Part shown: positions 5,174-5,393 of the stretch, piece by piece
Layout: the number at the start of each line of letters is the position of its first letter
Position numbering within the stretch: the first letter of the stretch is position 1
DNA from: Pseudomonadota bacterium
GTDB taxonomy: Bacteria; Pseudomonadota; Alphaproteobacteria; Rhizobiales; Methyloligellaceae
DNA length: 5,393 nucleotides
Direction of reading: 5' to 3'
Assembly (NCBI GenBank): GCA_022567275.1
Contig: JADFHH010000150.1
Span: 1-5,393 of the forward strand
Made by a program: the position numbers and the translations under genes
The notes under the pieces: model-generated
The model's input: only the letters and a program-made list of their open reading frames with translations
Database searches by the model: none
Told to the model about the DNA's origin: nothing

Positions 5174-5393
5174 CTATCCCGCGCGCCGCGCCAGGAATTT
5201 CGGATTGGTGATCGCCAGTTCCGCTTGCAGATACGCCAGCAGGTGCGTGCTCAAACGGTCGTGAGAGGCATCGCTTATGCCGCCGGAACGGATCGCGCGG
5301 GCGAGGGCCTCGAGGCTTTCCGTATCGAGGGCTTCAAGCAGCGCCTGGGCGGGGCTGGCATGGGTGAGCCGGCGCTCGGCGATACCGATGGCG
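5174..5393 (-). CDS. DUF6285-type protein, C-terminal part (5' end outside window)
   Basis: The frame enters from the right edge on the minus strand and ends at TAG (5174-5176), giving 72 C-terminal residues with no start codon needed inside the window. The segment LEALARAIRSGG, followed about 25 residues later by LAITNPKFL, resembles the end of DUF6285 proteins. These typically show an A-x-x-I-R-x-G helix and a terminal K/E-LAIxNPxxL motif. As I recall, such genes usually lie beside aminoglycoside-phosphotransferase-like and acyl-CoA dehydrogenase genes, so acyl-CoA metabolism may lie just beyond the window. Biochemical function is unknown. It converges on cfa with only 15 bp between the stop codons and no terminator hairpin visible there. 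The coding character is clear; the family name is from memory of the motif. Confidence 0.75.
   Translation of the reverse strand, partial: AIGIAERRLTHASPAQALLEALDTESLEALARAIRSGGISDASHDRLSTHLLAYLQAELAITNPKFLARRAG

Noticed and set aside
1..5393. CRISPR array, tRNA, rRNA or insertion sequence with transposase
   Set aside because: No regularly spaced repeats, no cloverleaf-like segment with a TΨC arm, and no transposase-like frame were found on either strand.

Overview
The window is GC-rich (low sixties percent by eye) and reads as bacterial, most likely alphaproteobacterial. The reasons are the high GC, the type of palindromic intergenic repeat at 3812-3901, a DUF6285-type gene end, and a YebC tail of alphaproteobacterial flavour. 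The lineage is an inference and no species can be named.

Layout. Bases 1-396 contain no supportable gene. They form a GC-rich, hairpin-dense block of unknown identity, followed by a short repeat and hairpin at 321-384. A minus-strand gene at 397-2067 encodes a 14-helix DHA2 (EmrB-type) drug exporter. Its last 54 residues are not transporter sequence: they match the C-terminal end of YebC/PmpR, joined in frame. A 74-bp divergent control region (2068-2141) separates it from a plus-strand operon. That operon is a MarR-type repressor (2142-2606, TTG start) and, 7 bp later, an EmrA-type HlyD-family adaptor (2614-3675, GTG start). Next is a 337-bp intergenic stretch with two inverted copies of a REP-like palindrome, a 21-codon reading frame with a strong Shine-Dalgarno, and a 7-bp hairpin just before a cyclopropane-fatty-acid synthase gene (4013-5158). 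The window closes with the 3' end of a convergent minus-strand DUF6285-type gene (5174-5393), whose start lies outside.

How the genes fit together. MarR regulator, periplasmic adaptor and inner-membrane pump are the parts of an EmrRAB-like tripartite efflux system. Here adaptor and pump are transcribed divergently instead of as emrAB. The MarR product probably represses both directions from palindromes in the 74-bp gap. No TolC-type outer-membrane factor is present. The cyclopropane synthase modifies membrane phospholipids, which fits a solvent or envelope-stress theme, but it is separated from the efflux genes by repeats and need not be co-regulated.

Most notable observations: the in-frame exporter-YebC chimera, a C9 tract in the exporter's first ten codons, the possible leader ORF plus hairpin ahead of cfa, and unusual residues in the cfa active-site motifs.
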